This document shows, one piece after another, positions 6,338 through 6,428 of a DNA stretch of 6,428 nt. The stretch's first letter is position 1, and every line of letters starts with the position of its first letter. The position numbers were made by a program, and so were the translations under genes. This DNA is from Campylobacteraceae bacterium (GTDB lineage: Bacteria; Campylobacterota; Campylobacteria; Campylobacterales; Campylobacteraceae): positions 1-6,428 of the forward strand of contig CAADYZ010000006.1 of the NCBI GenBank assembly GCA_900753405.1. The letters are read 5' to 3'. The notes below the pieces were generated by a model that saw nothing but the letters and a program-made list of their open reading frames with translations, was not told where the DNA came from and did no database searches.

Positions 6338-6370
6338 ACAAAACTTTTGTATTTTACATTACAATTGTAA
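6338..6370. promoter_or_regulatory. Paired dyads, possible operator
   Basis: TTACAATTGTAA (6359-6370) is a perfect 12-bp palindrome. ACAAAA-C-TTTTGT (6338-6350) is a 13-bp palindrome around a central C. Their centres are about 20 bp apart, near two helical turns, and further TGTAA words lie beside them on the minus strand. This could bind a dimeric regulator. AT-rich DNA gives such dyads by chance, so confidence is low. Confidence 0.25.
6351..6356 (-). promoter_or_regulatory. Candidate promoter B (-10 box)
   Basis: TAAAAT on the minus strand follows ATG and sits between two dyad sequences (6338-6350 and 6359-6370), so any regulator bound there could block or assist it. No good -35 element is seen; epsilonproteobacterial promoters often lack one. 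Confidence 0.25.
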
Positions 6371-6428
6371 CTTTTCACGCATTTATCGGCATTTGCAAGA
6401 GGTAGAAGTAAATTTAAAGTTGGCTGAA

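Larger units (their letters stand above)
6040..6428. other. AT-rich intergenic region, no convincing gene apart from a possible short leader ORF
   Basis: This 389-base stretch is clearly richer in A and T than the coding part and lacks its repeat pattern. It holds the ribosome binding site, possible leader ORF, hairpins, promoter candidates and dyads listed separately. The only other open stretch is a minus-strand frame from the right edge to TAA at 6336-6334, about 30 codons with no visible start. It cannot be told from chance. Nothing else is seen. Confidence 0.7.

Noticed and set aside
6334..6426. Open minus-strand stretch of about 30 codons from the right edge to a TAA, possibly the tail of an upstream gene
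   Set aside because: No start, no family features, and two cysteines and many Asn/Lys as expected of translated AT-rich DNA. It also overlaps the dyads. Too short to support.
1..6428. Phase-variable homopolymer tract that might switch the gene
   Set aside because: No G or C run of about seven or more was seen in the coding or upstream region; the T and A runs are short and lie in AT-rich non-coding DNA or lysine codons.

Overview
The window is almost entirely one gene. A single minus-strand reading frame opens with ATG at 6039 and runs without a stop to base 1, so 2,013 codons are visible and the 3' end lies beyond the left edge. I checked the frame codon by codon and found no stop and no cysteine codon. 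The gene encodes a very large exported repeat protein. In order it has: a long lysine-rich leader and signal peptide (residues 1-87); about 790 residues of glycine-punctuated repeats ending in G-x-V-x-G-G, typical of beta-helical passengers of type V (autotransporter-like) surface proteins (88-881); and at least 1,130 residues of pentapeptide-type repeats close to (N/T)-S-(N/T)-(L/V/I)-(T/S) (882-2013), predicted to form a quadrilateral beta-helix. Whatever follows, perhaps a translocator barrel or another anchor, is not in the window.

The remaining 389 bases (6040-6428) are AT-rich, look non-coding and form the 5' region of the gene. A good ribosome binding site (AAGGA) lies 6 bases before the ATG, with an in-frame stop just upstream that fixes the start. 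Further up are a possible 15-codon leader ORF whose TGA overlaps the giant gene's ATG (ATGA), several small hairpins, two weak promoter candidates and two neighbouring dyad sequences that could be operators. No other gene is convincingly present.

A palindrome with core CAAATTCGAATTTG recurs inside the coding sequence: four full copies plus one cut by the left edge. All are in the same reading frame and all encode S-N-S-N-L. One sits in the leader, outside the repeat domains.

The organism is most likely a Gram-negative epsilonproteobacterium, perhaps Campylobacter. This is inferred from the AT-rich leader with AAGGA, the lysine-rich leader with an A-x-A cleavage site and the TTCGAA-centred palindromes. 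It rests on pattern recognition, not on any search. The likely role is a surface-exposed or secreted fibre or adhesin; the sequence shows no enzymatic motif.
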